Below are positions 10,567-20,159 of a DNA stretch of 28,106 nucleotides, piece by piece (within the stretch, counting starts at the first letter, position 1; each line of letters begins with the position of its first letter). The position numbers were made by a program, and so were the translations under genes. Source of the DNA: Tetmemena sp. SeJ-2015 (Eukaryota; Ciliophora; Spirotrichea; Sporadotrichida; Oxytrichidae). The notes under the pieces were generated by a model that did not search any database, was not told where the DNA came from, and worked only from the letters and a program-made list of their open reading frames with translations. The stretch is taken from the NCBI GenBank assembly GCA_027382625.1, contig JAJKFJ010020718.1, positions 1 through 28,106 on the forward strand. Reading direction: 5' to 3'.

Positions 10567-10960
10567 TATAGCATAGAATTAAAATCGGAGAATTTGTATA
10601 ATTATAAATGGAGAGTTGCAATTTCATGTAATTTGAAATCTCAGAATCCCCCCCCGATCTACCACTTGAAATAACCTATCAAAAATTAATATAAGTTTCT
10701 TCTTTACTAATTTTCTCATTACCTCTAAGTAGTAAAATAAGTTGAGTGTACTCTTCATTTATTTCTCTTGCATTATAACTTGTGTCGCTTTTAACTCGTG
10801 ACTGAGCTCTTCTCCCACAAAGTTATTAAGATACAAAGATCTTAGAATTTATGCTGAATCATATCGTGTATTTAAATTGTAAATACTTCAACTGGTACTG
10901 ATTTATTCCATATGTATTTAATTACTATTTTAATTTTCTTTTTAATTAAATTTTAAACAA
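10567..10960 (-). mobile_element. TATAG-ended MITE-like element, copy 4 (degenerate, reversed)
   Basis: Reverse copy with decayed ends. It starts TATAGCATAGAATTAAAAT and ends near TTAATTAAATTTTAAAC. Internal parts (CTTGTGTCGCTT, ATGCTGAATCAT, CTTCAACTGGTACTG) match the other three copies. Divergence is the highest in the family, so it is an older insertion. An eight-C run at about 10649-10656 is unusual for this DNA. Confidence 0.65.
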
Positions 10961-11183
10961 GAATAAAATAAAATTTCCTTATCAATTAGAGAGCAAATTT
11001 AGCTATGGTAATTTTCAAATAGATTCTTATCTAATAAGCTTATTTTAGGATTCAAATGAGTGTGAGAATCAGAGTAGCATCCCTCGCACACAGAGCAATC
11101 ACACTAACTGCAAAAATATTTAGCTTCCAGACCTTTGTGATTCTTACAGCTTACTAAGAGTAAACTCAATATTAAAATTTTTT

Positions 11184-11780
11184 TATATCTCTGAGAGTCT
11201 GAGGGAAAATAATTTTTAAATACATTCGCTTCTTGTGCTCTTAGCTTTCATTCTATAATTTAAAACCTATTAATTTCGTTAATTTTTAAAAAAAGCCTGC
11301 TGCTGGAGCTCTCCTCCTTCATCTACAAAAAACACAGTTTGCTCAAACTAGCAGGGGGGCTCGACCCAGCCAGTCTACCCCCACTCCAGTCAAGAGGCAC
11401 TCAGCCAACCACCATGGCCGACCTCACCACAGCCGGCTCGACCCTCTCACTGACCTTAGTTGAGGTCGCTCGTACTTGCCTAGGTGAGAGCTAAAGATGG
11501 TCGAGGTAGTTCGGAGCGCCAGCTCCCCGGCTGTGGTGAGGTCGGCCATGGTGGTTGGCTGAGTGCCTCTTGACTGGAGTGGGGGTCAGACTGGCTGGGT
11601 CGAGCCCCCCTGCTAGTTTGAGCAAACTGTGTTTTTTGTAGATGAAGGAGGAGAGCTCCAGCAGCAGGCTTTCTTTTAAAAATTAACGAAATTAATAGGT
11701 TTAAATTATAGAATGAAAGCTAAGAGCACAAGAAGCGAATGTATTTCAAAATTATTTTCCTTTAGACTCTCAGAGGTATA
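11184..11780. mobile_element. GC-rich foldback element (about 250-bp arms)
   Basis: The left arm (11184-11435) and right arm (11527-11780) are near-perfect reverse complements around a 91-bp loop. Outer ends read TATATCTCTGAGAGTCT and its counterpart AGACTCTCAGAGGTATA. The inner 150 bp of each arm is strikingly GC-rich for this genome (for example GCCTGCTGCTGGAGCTC and GGCCGACCTCACCACAGCC). The loop can fold further (TCGACC ... GGTCGA, and GACCTTAGTTGAGGTC). Few mismatches between arms imply recent origin or gene conversion. No coding is evident. If transcribed it would make a long hairpin RNA. Confidence 0.85.
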
Positions 11781-12190
11781 AAAAAATGAAACAAAAAATT
11801 TAAATCAGCAGAAGATATTTGATTCATATTTTTTATCGCCACATAACTTTTGTAGATAAATTCTCTAAAATATGAAATCACTTGTTTATTTTTGCTTATA
11901 TATTTATCACTACATTATTTGTTATCTTACATATTAAAATAATAAATGTGATGATGAAGTATTTTAATTTTTAAAATCTATCCTTAATATCTGCTATACA
12001 GCTTGATTGAGCGTATTAAAAATTAGAGAGTTTCCTTCTTGCTATTTATACTATGAATTTTTAAGAAGCAATAAATGATTCTCAAAACTCGATTTATTAA
12101 TATTAGCTGATATGCGATTTCTTAGGTAATTTATATTTCTGAATTTAACTATTTCATAAAATAAATTACTAATAATTTACTGTCCATTCG

Positions 12191-12701
12191 TAATTATTCT
12201 AACGGTCAAGAGTTAGGTCAAAAGCTAATTAATCGTTAATTTTTGTTCGAAGTAGTTGCTGAGTTGATCTTTATTCTAGTTCAGATTTAAATGAAAACCC
12301 GAAATTAAATAAATAAAATCAATAAAATCAATTTTAAATTTTAACCATCCCTGCTTCCTAATACTGTTGGCACTCAGTGACGAGATGGTTCATGCTATTC
12401 TCCACTGATACACTGACCGACTGATCTTTGAGCTTAGCTGCTGTATATTAGAGAATTAATGGAAATTGAGTTACGGTATTTGAGATTGGTACGCCTGAAT
12501 ATAAACCAATCCACCAATAAACCAATCGGTTATTAAAGTTAATCTTATTTAATTATTTCAGGTTTTCATTTAAATCTGAGCTAGAATAAAGATCAACTCA
12601 GCAACTGAAAATGTATACAAACATGATATTTCAAACTATTTCGGAAAAGAATTAACGATTAATTAACTTTTAACCTAACACTTGACTGTTAGAATAATTA
12701 A
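12191..12701. mobile_element. inverted-repeat (foldback/MITE-like) element
   Basis: The arm at 12191-12315 (TAATTATTCTAACGGTCAAG through GAGTTGATCTTTATTCTAG to TTTAAATGAAAACC) is the reverse complement of 12543-12701, which carries an extra insert of about 38 bp. The 228-bp centre has no recognised feature. Terminal motif and target duplication are unclear. Confidence 0.7.
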
Positions 12702-13069
12702 TTCATATAAATTTCAGACAAGTCAAATTTCATGTGCCAGATACATTAATATATCATTTCATTTATATAATTTATTTTTAAAGAAATAAAAAAAAATTGC
12801 CTTAAATTTTATGAAAATTTTAAATGATCTTGAAAATATTCTCAAAGGATTCTTAAATAAATGAAATGCAAGGTGGTAATCAGCAGGTGATATATCATCT
12901 ATTTATATTAACTATTAAAAATATGAATTGGTATCGCATTTTTAATTATAGGTCAAATACGAATAGTTGATCGTGAATTCAAAAAATGTTAATTGAAGCG
13001 ACATTTAATTACAGGACAGAGTTTAATTAGTTTACTGAATTAATTAAATTAAAAACTAAATGGCTATCA

Positions 13070-13290
13070 AATGAACAATACTCTAAACATCGCAATCATT
13101 CTCTAAGATGCTTTCCAAATTTCTAATAACGTGAGACTAGAAATCTGATTCGCTGATAAAGTTGCCATTTGTTGAAGGGGATACATTACTGCAAAATTCG
13201 CACATTTCATCCAAAAAGAATAATCGATAAGAAATTATAATGCTGCAATCTGAAAAGATAAATCCTGTACCGCAAATAAAGTACTCTATT
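13070..13290 (-). CDS. coding-like block with CxxC motif, unknown product
   Basis: The minus-strand frame reads EYFICGTGFIFSDCSIIISY, then LFFLDEMCEFCSNVSPSTNG, then NFISESDFQSHVIRNLESIL and ENDCDV, with TAG as Gln once. The Cys pattern (C..C in MCEFC, plus two earlier Cys) hints at a metal site, but it does not fit the B-box of copy B. It lies just downstream of the RING block on the same strand, in a different frame, so it might be the next block of that gene. It runs into the left TATAGG repeat. Confidence 0.4.
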
Positions 13291-13461
13291 CATATTCGTA
13301 TAAATATACATGCAGTTCTAAGCTAACCTAATTATCTCTAATTCACTCTTTGTATAGTTTTCAGACTTGTATTTAAATTCCTTGTACATATTTTACGTTA
13401 AATGCTTTTATTTTTCAAACTGCAATCCCCTAATTCTATTCAACTTATATTTATTTATGTT

Positions 13462-13660
13462 GTTTAGGTTGTCGTCTTCATCAGTAATCTATTTTAGAAT
13501 CATTTTCTAGACAAGAGGTTTCTTCCTGATCTCTATTTCTTCAGTGCATGCAGATATCTTGCACTTGAAGACTCCATTTTATCCAGTCAAAGAGTTAGAC
13601 TCATAGCATTTCTAACAAATAGTGTGCTCACAGTCAACAAATATAGGCTGTCTATCTCGT
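13462..13660 (-). CDS. RING-type zinc finger block (copy C)
   Basis: With TAR as Gln the minus strand reads RDRQPIFVDCEHTICQKCYE, then SNSLTGQNGVFKCKISACTE and IEIRKKPLVQKMILKQIT, ending DEDDNLN. C-E-H-x2-C-x2-C followed by C-x4-C is the second half of a C3HC4-type RING; the first CxxC pair would be in an upstream block. Copy B at 27621-27820 aligns without a gap over 66 residues. Four TAR codons and no TGA occur. RING domains usually recruit E2 enzymes for ubiquitin transfer. The frame stays open downstream to about 13330 (QFEKQKHL ... KSELEIIRLAQN), possibly coiled coil. It may belong with TLDc copy A, 10.3 kb away on the same strand. Confidence 0.8.
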
Positions 13661-13862
13661 TAAATATCAAATTTTGATCTTTCACATTTTTATTCTTTAT
13701 TATTAAATAAAATATTTTTATAAAGCTATTATTTCTAAATTATAAATTTAAAAATGGGATGAATCGCTAAAACCGAAGTAAGGAAACCAAAAAGAGACTG
13801 GGTGTAGAGGAGTAAATGACAATTTACTTAGTAATTTATCTGTAAGTGGGATATAATTTAAT

Positions 13863-14195
13863 ATATTATACGTTCAGCCCCGATTTTTGACTACTTGCTA
13901 GGAAGACAGCTTGCCCAGTAAGAAGCCACTGCTTTTCGTCTTTTTACTGAACTTTAGAGTTAATTAGTCGCAGTTGTATTCGACTTGATATTGAAGGAGA
14001 ACGTTCCCTATAATTGTGGGATTTAATAAAGTAAAATTACCTTTTCTTTGACATTTTTGTAGCAATACTTGGCCGACAAGGAGCGCTTGCATTACCAAGT
14101 TTTAAACAGATGACAAGTGCTTCGTCCTCGTTCGTCCAGGCCTTACAGAAGGAAACTCAAAAGTTTTTGAAAAATCGGGGCTGAATGTATAATAT
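13863..14195 (+). mobile_element. 333-bp MITE, copy 1
   Basis: The terminal inverted repeats read ATATTATACGTTCAGCCCCG and, at the right end in reverse, ATATTATACATTCAGCCCCG, continuing into GATTTTT. A second copy of identical length lies at 22372-22704. Internal conserved parts include TATAATTGTGGGATTTAATA and CCGACAAGGAGCGCTT. The short frame ending in ...LKSF* is open only in copy 2, so I do not treat it as a gene. Confidence 0.82.
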
Positions 14196-14449
14196 TGTTG
14201 AATCGATTAAGATTAACTTCTAAAAGTGTGAGATTACACCTCTCAAAGATTTTTTATTTACTGTCTCTATTTTAATTTTCCTTTTTCCAAGAACAGACAG
14301 CATCCATAATGAGTAATGATTGGTTAAAATATATTAAAGTCTACAGAGAGATAGTCGAAAATAATGTAGTTTAAATTTTTTGTTTGAATGATCTATATGT
14401 CTGTTTTTAATTTATTAAGCTAATTTATTAATTGTGATATGGGGCAACT

Positions 14450-14900
14450 AGTACAAGAACGACCTGCATAGACTCTAACTTTGATAATCACTAATAAAAA
14501 ATTAAACCGGGACTCTAGCTACTCTTGAATTCCTAGATATGGGAAGCTACTAAATGGGCATTTTCACCCTGGACCATAGATGAGATAGTTCTCACAACTT
14601 CTACAAAGACATTGACAGAGATACCTTGAGACAATATTACACAGAGTTCAAAAACTCAGATTTGATTGTCACCAAGGAAGAAATGAATATGAGATCACCT
14701 CACCAAACCTAGAAAACAATGGCAATGCCAGTTATTACAAGTGAAAGTGTATGGTAACAGATGGATAAGACAACTGGGAAGAGTAATACAGAATAAAGTG
14801 CAGAGTTTTTTAAACGAGACACCTATAACCTTGGCGGCACTAATCAAGCTTGTCTCACCCTTGTGTACTTAAACTGCCTTCCCCTTCATTTCAAAATTAA
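14450..14900 (+). pseudogene. coding-like stretch with a frameshift, unknown product
   Basis: The first frame (about 14450-14590) reads TCIDSNFDNHQQKIKPG and QIWEATKWAFSPWTIDEI. A second (about 14585-14897) reads HNFYKDIDRDTLRQYYTEF, then NSDLIVTKEEMNMRSPHQTQ and DTYNLGGTNQACLTLVYLNC. TAA/TAG are read as Gln. Codon use is balanced and a one-base shift near 14588 would join them. The coding part stops just before the TATAGG element at 14911. No family recognised. Confidence 0.42.
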
Positions 14901-14910
14901 AAATCATAAA

Positions 14911-15414
14911 TATAGGTCAAATACGAATAGTTGATCGAGGAATTCAAATTGTTAAAAATAAAACAGAAGAAGACTAGGGTTTTACAATTACAAGTAGAAT
15001 TACAAATGAAAGTACAAATTAGTTTTATATTTGAAGTGAGTAAAATGCATTTAGAAGTCGTTTTAAGACTACATAATGTTTGATTTGCATGATAAATGTT
15101 GCAATACCATAGTAGCTTGCTAAATCTAATATCTTAATCTCATTGGCTAAAACCATAATGATTACAATAGAGATGCATACTTACATTTTGTGATTGGCTG
15201 ATTTCATAGTTTTGAAATGTACAGTTTTACAATGAGCTATGAAATAGCGAGTGGCGATGAGTAGGAGATCTGGATAATTGTCTTCGACTATTTCATACTT
15301 ATTTACTTTTCTAATTAATTATATATTTTTCATTTAAACTCCAGCCTGTATTTAATTTCAGTTTTATTTCTCACAATTTGAATTTCTCGATCAACTATTT
15401 GTATTTGATCTGTA
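14911..15414. mobile_element. 504-bp element with TATAGG-type inverted ends (nested)
   Basis: The left end reads TATAGGTCAAATACGAATAG. The right end, read in reverse, reads TACAGATCAAATACAAATAG. Similarity continues for about 55 bp, through GTTGATCGAG and AAATTCAAATTGT. Its ends match those of the 4.2-kb region in which it sits, so it is probably a non-autonomous relative. It separates two coding-like stretches and would behave as an IES if excised. Confidence 0.75.
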
Positions 15415-15439
15415 ATAAAATAGCAGTAATTAAGTTAAG

Positions 15440-15788
15440 GTTTTTGGCTCTCTATCTCTACATTATCTTTTAATTTCACTTTGGCAACAGCAATATTATA
15501 AATCTTGGAAAGCAGGATTGCATTAATTTAGTCTCTTGAGAAATAGCATTTGAGTTATGCCAGTGGCAATTTTCTATTTCATGTGACTTGAAAATGAGGC
15601 TCAACAGATTTGGCTCTCATTAGCCTAGTTTGAGGCCCTATTTTCTTCAATTATCGTTCCAAAGTTTTGAGATTGTGTTAAGATAAATAGATTTGTAGGA
15701 CAAAAAGTTTTGCGGAAAAAAATTGAAGGAACTTCTGCGTCTTCTATATTTTTTCTCTCAATTTAAAGGAACAAGGTAATGTGTGTGA
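15440..15788 (+). pseudogene. coding-like stretch with one indel, unknown product
   Basis: The first frame reads STLSFNFTLATAILQILESR and IALIQSLEK. After a one-base shift inside an A-run near 15545 the frame reads IAFELCQWQFSISCDLKMRL, then NRFGSHQPSLRPYFLQLSFQ and SFEIVLRQIDLQDKKFCGKK, and ends at TGA 15786-15788. TAR codons are Gln. Adding one A restores a single frame of about 115 codons, so a sequencing/assembly indel or a recent lesion is likely. Helical, Leu-rich; no domain recognised. It directly follows the nested element. Confidence 0.45.
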
Positions 15789-15939
15789 GCAGTAACTTGC
15801 CCTCAAATAGAGTTTCCTCAAATTATAGCGTTCTTTAATTAATTATGCGGTTTTTCTTTGATTAATCTACATACTCTTTAATTCTTAAATCCTCCGACTT
15901 GTTTTGATTAACAATTGAAGATCATAAATATAATTAGAG

Positions 15940-16465
15940 TTTCAAACTATAAATTAATATTTTACTCAAGATTAAGAGCTACTCAGAAATTATATGCAAA
16001 GCACATGCCAAAAAAAGAAACATAGAGTTGTATAACTTGAGTTAACTCATGTTGTCACAGAATTTGGAAGAGACTTCCCTTCTTCCTAGCAATCTCACTA
16101 TTATGACTGGACAACTCTAAACCCATAAAAATCTCCTTTAACTTTAGTTCGTAAAACTAGAAAAATGGCAAAGCCCTATTATTAGTTAAAAAACTCTTCA
16201 GTTTAAGTTGTAGCATTGAAATAACTAAGAAAATTTATAATTAAGACCTTAAAAAATAATCCAAAGAGATTTCAAATGGCAGCTCTTAAATCGTAACCAT
16301 CTGGATATCTTAATGACTAAATGACGCAGTAGATGAGCCTAATATGACTGTTCATTGACGCAAGTTAGTGATACAGCACTTAATAAGCCACAATACCTGA
16401 AAAAGGATGAGCTTTCTAATAACCTTAAATTAGATCTATTAGATTATAAAAATGATAAATATTGA
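15940..16465 (+). pseudogene. coding-like stretch with two frameshifts, unknown product
   Basis: Successive frames are all plus strand with TAR as Gln. The first includes NIELYNLSQLMLSQNLEETS, then LLPSNLTIMTGQLQTHKNLL and LQFVKLEKWQSPIIS. The second includes VVALKQLRKFIIKTLKNNPK and RFQMAALKSQPSGYLND. The third includes SDTALNKPQYLKKDELSNNL and ends at TGA near 16463. Shifts fall near an A-run at about 16190 and near 16340. The run of natural sequence across the shifts argues for one gene with indels. No family recognised. Confidence 0.4.
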
Positions 16466-17811
16466 TAATTGAAAGAGCTCTTGGTCTAATTTTCATAATC
16501 ATCTTTACAAATGTCTGCATTTCTAAGATACTACCTCAATCAAACCATCAGAGATTTTCATATAATTTAACCCAAGCAAGCCACTGTTCATTATCACTAT
16601 CCTCTAAAAATTAATAAAAATATATGTTAAAAAAAATAAAATAATAAAGAAATATTATAAATTTAAGTAGAATACATATATGTAAAATACAACAATAGTG
16701 AGAAAAGACAATCTATTTAATTACAAGTTGAAATGAGAAAACTTGGAATGTGAATATATGCAACTTTTTGTTAATCTGAATTTTATTTTCGAAGTGCAAC
16801 TGATATATTCCTCGCTTGTACTCATGGCTTTATTTTCTTTAAATCTCTTCCTTTACTTGTTATAGTATGGCTGAAACTCATCCTCATGATTAAAGCGTCT
16901 GAATTTATTACCATCTCCTTTTTTTCGTCCGATTTGATGATAGAGTTTTCGGGGATGAGGAGAAACTGAGATCATCTGTCTAAATGTTTATAATAAACGC
17001 GATGATTTTGAGTGTGCCATTAATTCTCTGATATAATTTTTTTCGGTAAACTAATTTAACTTTTTTGTTGTAATTAGAAGTCGTATCAATAATTAATTTT
17101 CAAATCAATTATCACCTATTCGTATTTTACCTATAATAAAATTATTCCAACAATTTTGCAATATGCCATTAATATTTCGATTGTATTTATCAGTTTGTTT
17201 TCCAAAAAAAATTTTTATTTCTAAAAAATAATTTTTTAAAAAATTAAAAAATAAAAAAATTATTGGGTTTTATTTTTATTAAAATTTAAAAAAATTGAAT
17301 GAATATATATTTCCTATTTGTAAGAACAGAATCAAAAGTTTTAATAATTTTTAATTAAGCAAAAGAATCTTAAAGGGATAACTATCAAGTCTAAACTTAA
17401 CTTATTTCATATTAAAAGTGCATCTCTGAAATAATTTAATCAAATCTGTATTTAAATCAGATTAAAATTCTTCTTCAATTTTTTTTGAAATGAAAACCAT
17501 CTGTTGTCAAATTTAGAGGCAGTAAAATTAAGTTTCTTAACTAATAAACTCCCCCAAACTTAATACTTGCCGATATTTTAAATCCTTGAAGAATAAAATT
17601 ACTGTTATTTAATCAAAAATTATATAAAGAGGGAGAATTTAAATAATTTATATTTATTACACGAAATAGAAATAATTTAAGTAATTTTGCATAAGATAAA
17701 GATAAAAATTATTAGCTTATATTGAAATATTTCCGATTATTGATGTTTTATGTTACACTAAAAAATTGATAAATTCATTCCCCAACCAAAGAGGAGTTTT
17801 TGAAAATGATA
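16466..17811. other. AT-rich spacer with homopolymer-dense patch
   Basis: No gene seen, apart from the right inverted repeat of the 4.2-kb region at about 17065-17135. At 17205-17300 the DNA is almost only A and T runs. Confidence 0.55.
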
Positions 17812-17819
17812 GAGTCTAT

Positions 17820-17959
17820 ATATTACACTTTCAACGAGACCAAGAACAATAATTGTAATTCAGTTAGAAAGTTATTTACTACCTAAAGATGAAGGTAGTA
17901 TAATTACAGAATCTCTCATTAATGTCGATGAAGATGAACTTCCATACAAAATTTTCTGA
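17820..17959 (+). CDS. coding-like C-terminal block, unknown product
   Basis: The plus-strand frame reads STRPRTIIVIQLESYLLPKD, then EGSIITESLINVDEDELPYK and IF, ending in TGA at 17957-17959. Its acidic C-terminal end and balanced codons stand out from the flanks. It contains no TAR codons. It is open upstream only to a TGA near 17807, so it is probably a last exon or block. No family recognised. Confidence 0.4.
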
Positions 17960-18069
17960 AAAAAACTTTACAAAATAGAATTTTTACGTTAATTTTTCCG
18001 AAGGGAGTTGGTTTCATTAAAAAAATAAAATACGAGAAATAGAAAAGTTTTAGAATTATATTCAAAATG

Positions 18070-18285
18070 TGCGATAAATATACTCTTCATTCTCTTGAGA
18101 GTCCTGGTTTTTTCACTTTCATTTGCCTATTTTTTTTAATTTGTGCATAGGCTGCTGCTCCTCACTTTAGTTTTCTTAGCATATTCTTTGCGCGCAGTGA
18201 TCTATTGTTCCTAGATATTAGTGGATGTAGATTGGATTTTTCCTAATCCACTGAACGTTTTGGTGACATTTTCTTGTCAAGATTT
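18070..18285 (-). CDS. coding-like block, unknown product
   Basis: The minus-strand frame starts after a TGA near 18282 and reads ENVTKTFSGLGKIQSTSTNI, then ITARKEYAKKTKVRSSSLCT and ANESEKTRTLKRMKS, with TAR as Gln. It is basic and Ser/Thr-rich and might be a disordered or nucleic-acid-binding region. It fades into low-complexity sequence before any stop. Confidence is low because only TGA ends frames in this code. Confidence 0.28.
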
Positions 18286-18479
18286 AGCTATCTCAGCTCC
18301 ATAGAAACAAGTTTTTTTTTCGAAAATGCAGGTTTAGGTTATGAACTCATTATTCGATCACTCCATAAATAATTACTGAAATTGAATTTAAATTAGGAAT
18401 AAATTATTCCTTTTAGTTTAGTGAATTAAAATTAAAATAGGAAATTAAGACCTATTTTAATTAAGATAAAAGGGTTCTT

Positions 18480-19110
18480 TTAAAAATTTTAATAGAGAAA
18501 TCATTTAAGAATACATTAAGTCTTTTTCCTTTAAAAAATTTAAAAAAAAATTTTTAAAAATTTTTAAATTTAAATTTTAAAAAATAGCATTAAGTAATAA
18601 ATTTTTCCTTATTTAATTTGATTATAGTAATTAAGAATGGAAGAAATATACAAAGCAGAATGACACCAACTACTAAATCAGCTCTTTAAAATACAAAATG
18701 AAAACTAATTAGATACTTCAATTAGAGTAAAGCATAGGAGAAGGTTTAAAAAGGATTGATGATGGGCATATAAGTTAGAAACAGTTTTGTGATCTCAAAC
18801 ACAATGTACTCTTTTTGTTTGGAGACATTCTGAATAAGTTGAACAAATACTCTAAGAAGCAGAAGAATGGTAAAAAGTTGAATTGATATAAGCTAATCAA
18901 CTTAAAATTTTAAATTGGGTTAACCTTTTTTGTATAATGTAAAATAATTTAAAAATGTTTAAAAATTTAAAATTTTTTTAAATTAAAAAAAAAGATTTTT
19001 TAAAACTTTTTAAACTTAAAATTCAATTTTATTTTTAAAAAAAAAAATTTTGGAAAATTTTTTTTGGGAAAGAAAAGGTTAACCCCCCTAAGAATTTGGT
19101 TTTTCATAAT
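18480..19110. other. homopolymer-rich AT tract with short inverted repeat
   Basis: Long A and T runs at 18525-18595 and 18930-19070. GGGTTAACCTTTTT at 18917-18930 is matched in reverse by AAAAGGTTAACCC near 19074-19086, so the tract could form a large hairpin. No gene. Confidence 0.5.
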
Positions 19111-19516
19111 ATAAGCCTCTTGATATACAGAGGGCTTAGAGGGCTCAACCATTTTTATATTGAACAAGATTTGACTATTTAATAAGATTAAACTTTATAT
19201 ATAATAACAGCTATTGATCAATAGATTAAGAAGTCTTATTTCCTTCCAATTTTCATTTTTATTTCTCAGATTTGATTAGGAATTTGTTATTTGTCAATAG
19301 AGGCTTGGAATTTTAGAGATATTTTAAATAGTTCAAATCTCTAATTTAATTATTTTAATATTCTATCATTGGAATTGAATTTAAAAAATTTTATTTCCAT
19401 TTCATTTTTAATTGTCCCTATTCCAAACTACGCATTAATTGTTTTTTGACCACCTGACCAAAAGCCAGATTGTAAGAAGTTGATTAGAAAGATTGAAAGA
19501 TATTTCTGGGTACCTG

Positions 19517-19531
19517 GCCACTGGTCAGAAA
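19517..19531. repeat. target-site duplication of SINE copy 2, left
   Basis: GCCACTGGTCAGAAA is repeated at 20053-20067 as GCCTCTGGTCAGAAA (one mismatch), flanking the SINE-like element. Confidence 0.75.
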
Positions 19532-20052
19532 TAATAATAATAATTAAGGGAATTAAGGGCCCCCGGCATAAATAAGATAGGCCGTGACGTCAATGATATT
19601 GCTGTGACGCACTTATCTGACGCAAAAAAACCCTACCAGCCGAATAGGGATTTTAAAACCGTGGCACCCCCCCGACACCTCACACTCGACAGAAGCCCCG
19701 GCTACCACCCAAAAAAAAACCTAAAAGGAGAAAAAAAATTGGTAGCTTCGGACCGGAGCAAGTCGCTGCTCCGTAGCGTCGGCTTCGCTTCCAACCGCAT
19801 GATGGTCTTGCCCATAGATCTCGTCCCTCCAGCCTACAAAGGGTTAGGAGGGTAGGGGAACCACTCACCTTTGATTATCTCTCCCCGTGAGCAGCTCAAC
19901 CACCTTCCCAGGGCTTCGCTGCCATTATCCCTTGCCTCTTTTAAGCACTACCCACCAGCCAATGGATTACCAAACCAGAAAGCCTTAGGGAAAGGGCGAC
20001 CGGTGCCTAGTGCCGGTCGTGTGCGTCCTGAATTTTAACTTAATTTAATAAT
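19532..20052 (-). mobile_element. SINE-like retroposon, copy 2 (about 521 bp, reversed)
   Basis: Reverse-oriented copy of the element at 9781-10287. The (ATA/TTA)n tail is on the left and the start (GCATTATTAAATTA in reverse) on the right. The bodies align for most of their length with substitutions and small indels. It has a 15-bp target duplication with one mismatch and is inserted in the left arm of the inverted-repeat element, so it is younger than that element. Confidence 0.82.
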
Positions 20053-20067
20053 GCCTCTGGTCAGAAA
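20053..20067. repeat. target-site duplication of SINE copy 2, right
   Basis: Right partner of 19517-19531. Confidence 0.75.
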
Positions 20068-20159
20068 ATCAAGGTGGGAAAGGTAAAATGGAAAGATTTT
20101 ATTAATTTTAATATCTGAAATATAATTAGTTTTCAAAATGCAGTTAGATTATTAGATGC

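Larger units (their letters stand above)
12947..17135. mobile_element. 4.2-kb region bounded by TATAGG terminal inverted repeats
   Basis: The left end starts TATAGGTCAAATACGAATAG. The right end, read in reverse, starts TATAGGTAAAATACGAATAG. Similarity continues for about 70 bp, to TAATTACA. A smaller element with related ends is nested at 14911-15414. The interval contains a RING block, a MITE and coding-like stretches but no recognised transposase. It may be a large Tc1/mariner-like element that has gained inserts, or two solo ends bracketing host DNA. Confidence 0.55.

Noticed and set aside
15520..15790. A long plus-strand frame in which three TGA codons would be read as Trp, suggesting all stops are reassigned
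   Set aside because: A different frame over the same DNA has no TGA, has better codon use, and joins the upstream frame by one base in an A-run, so the TGA-containing frame is a shadow.
19604..19868. Open frames in the second SINE-like copy
   Set aside because: Same reason; they follow from the GC-rich repeat body rather than from a gene.
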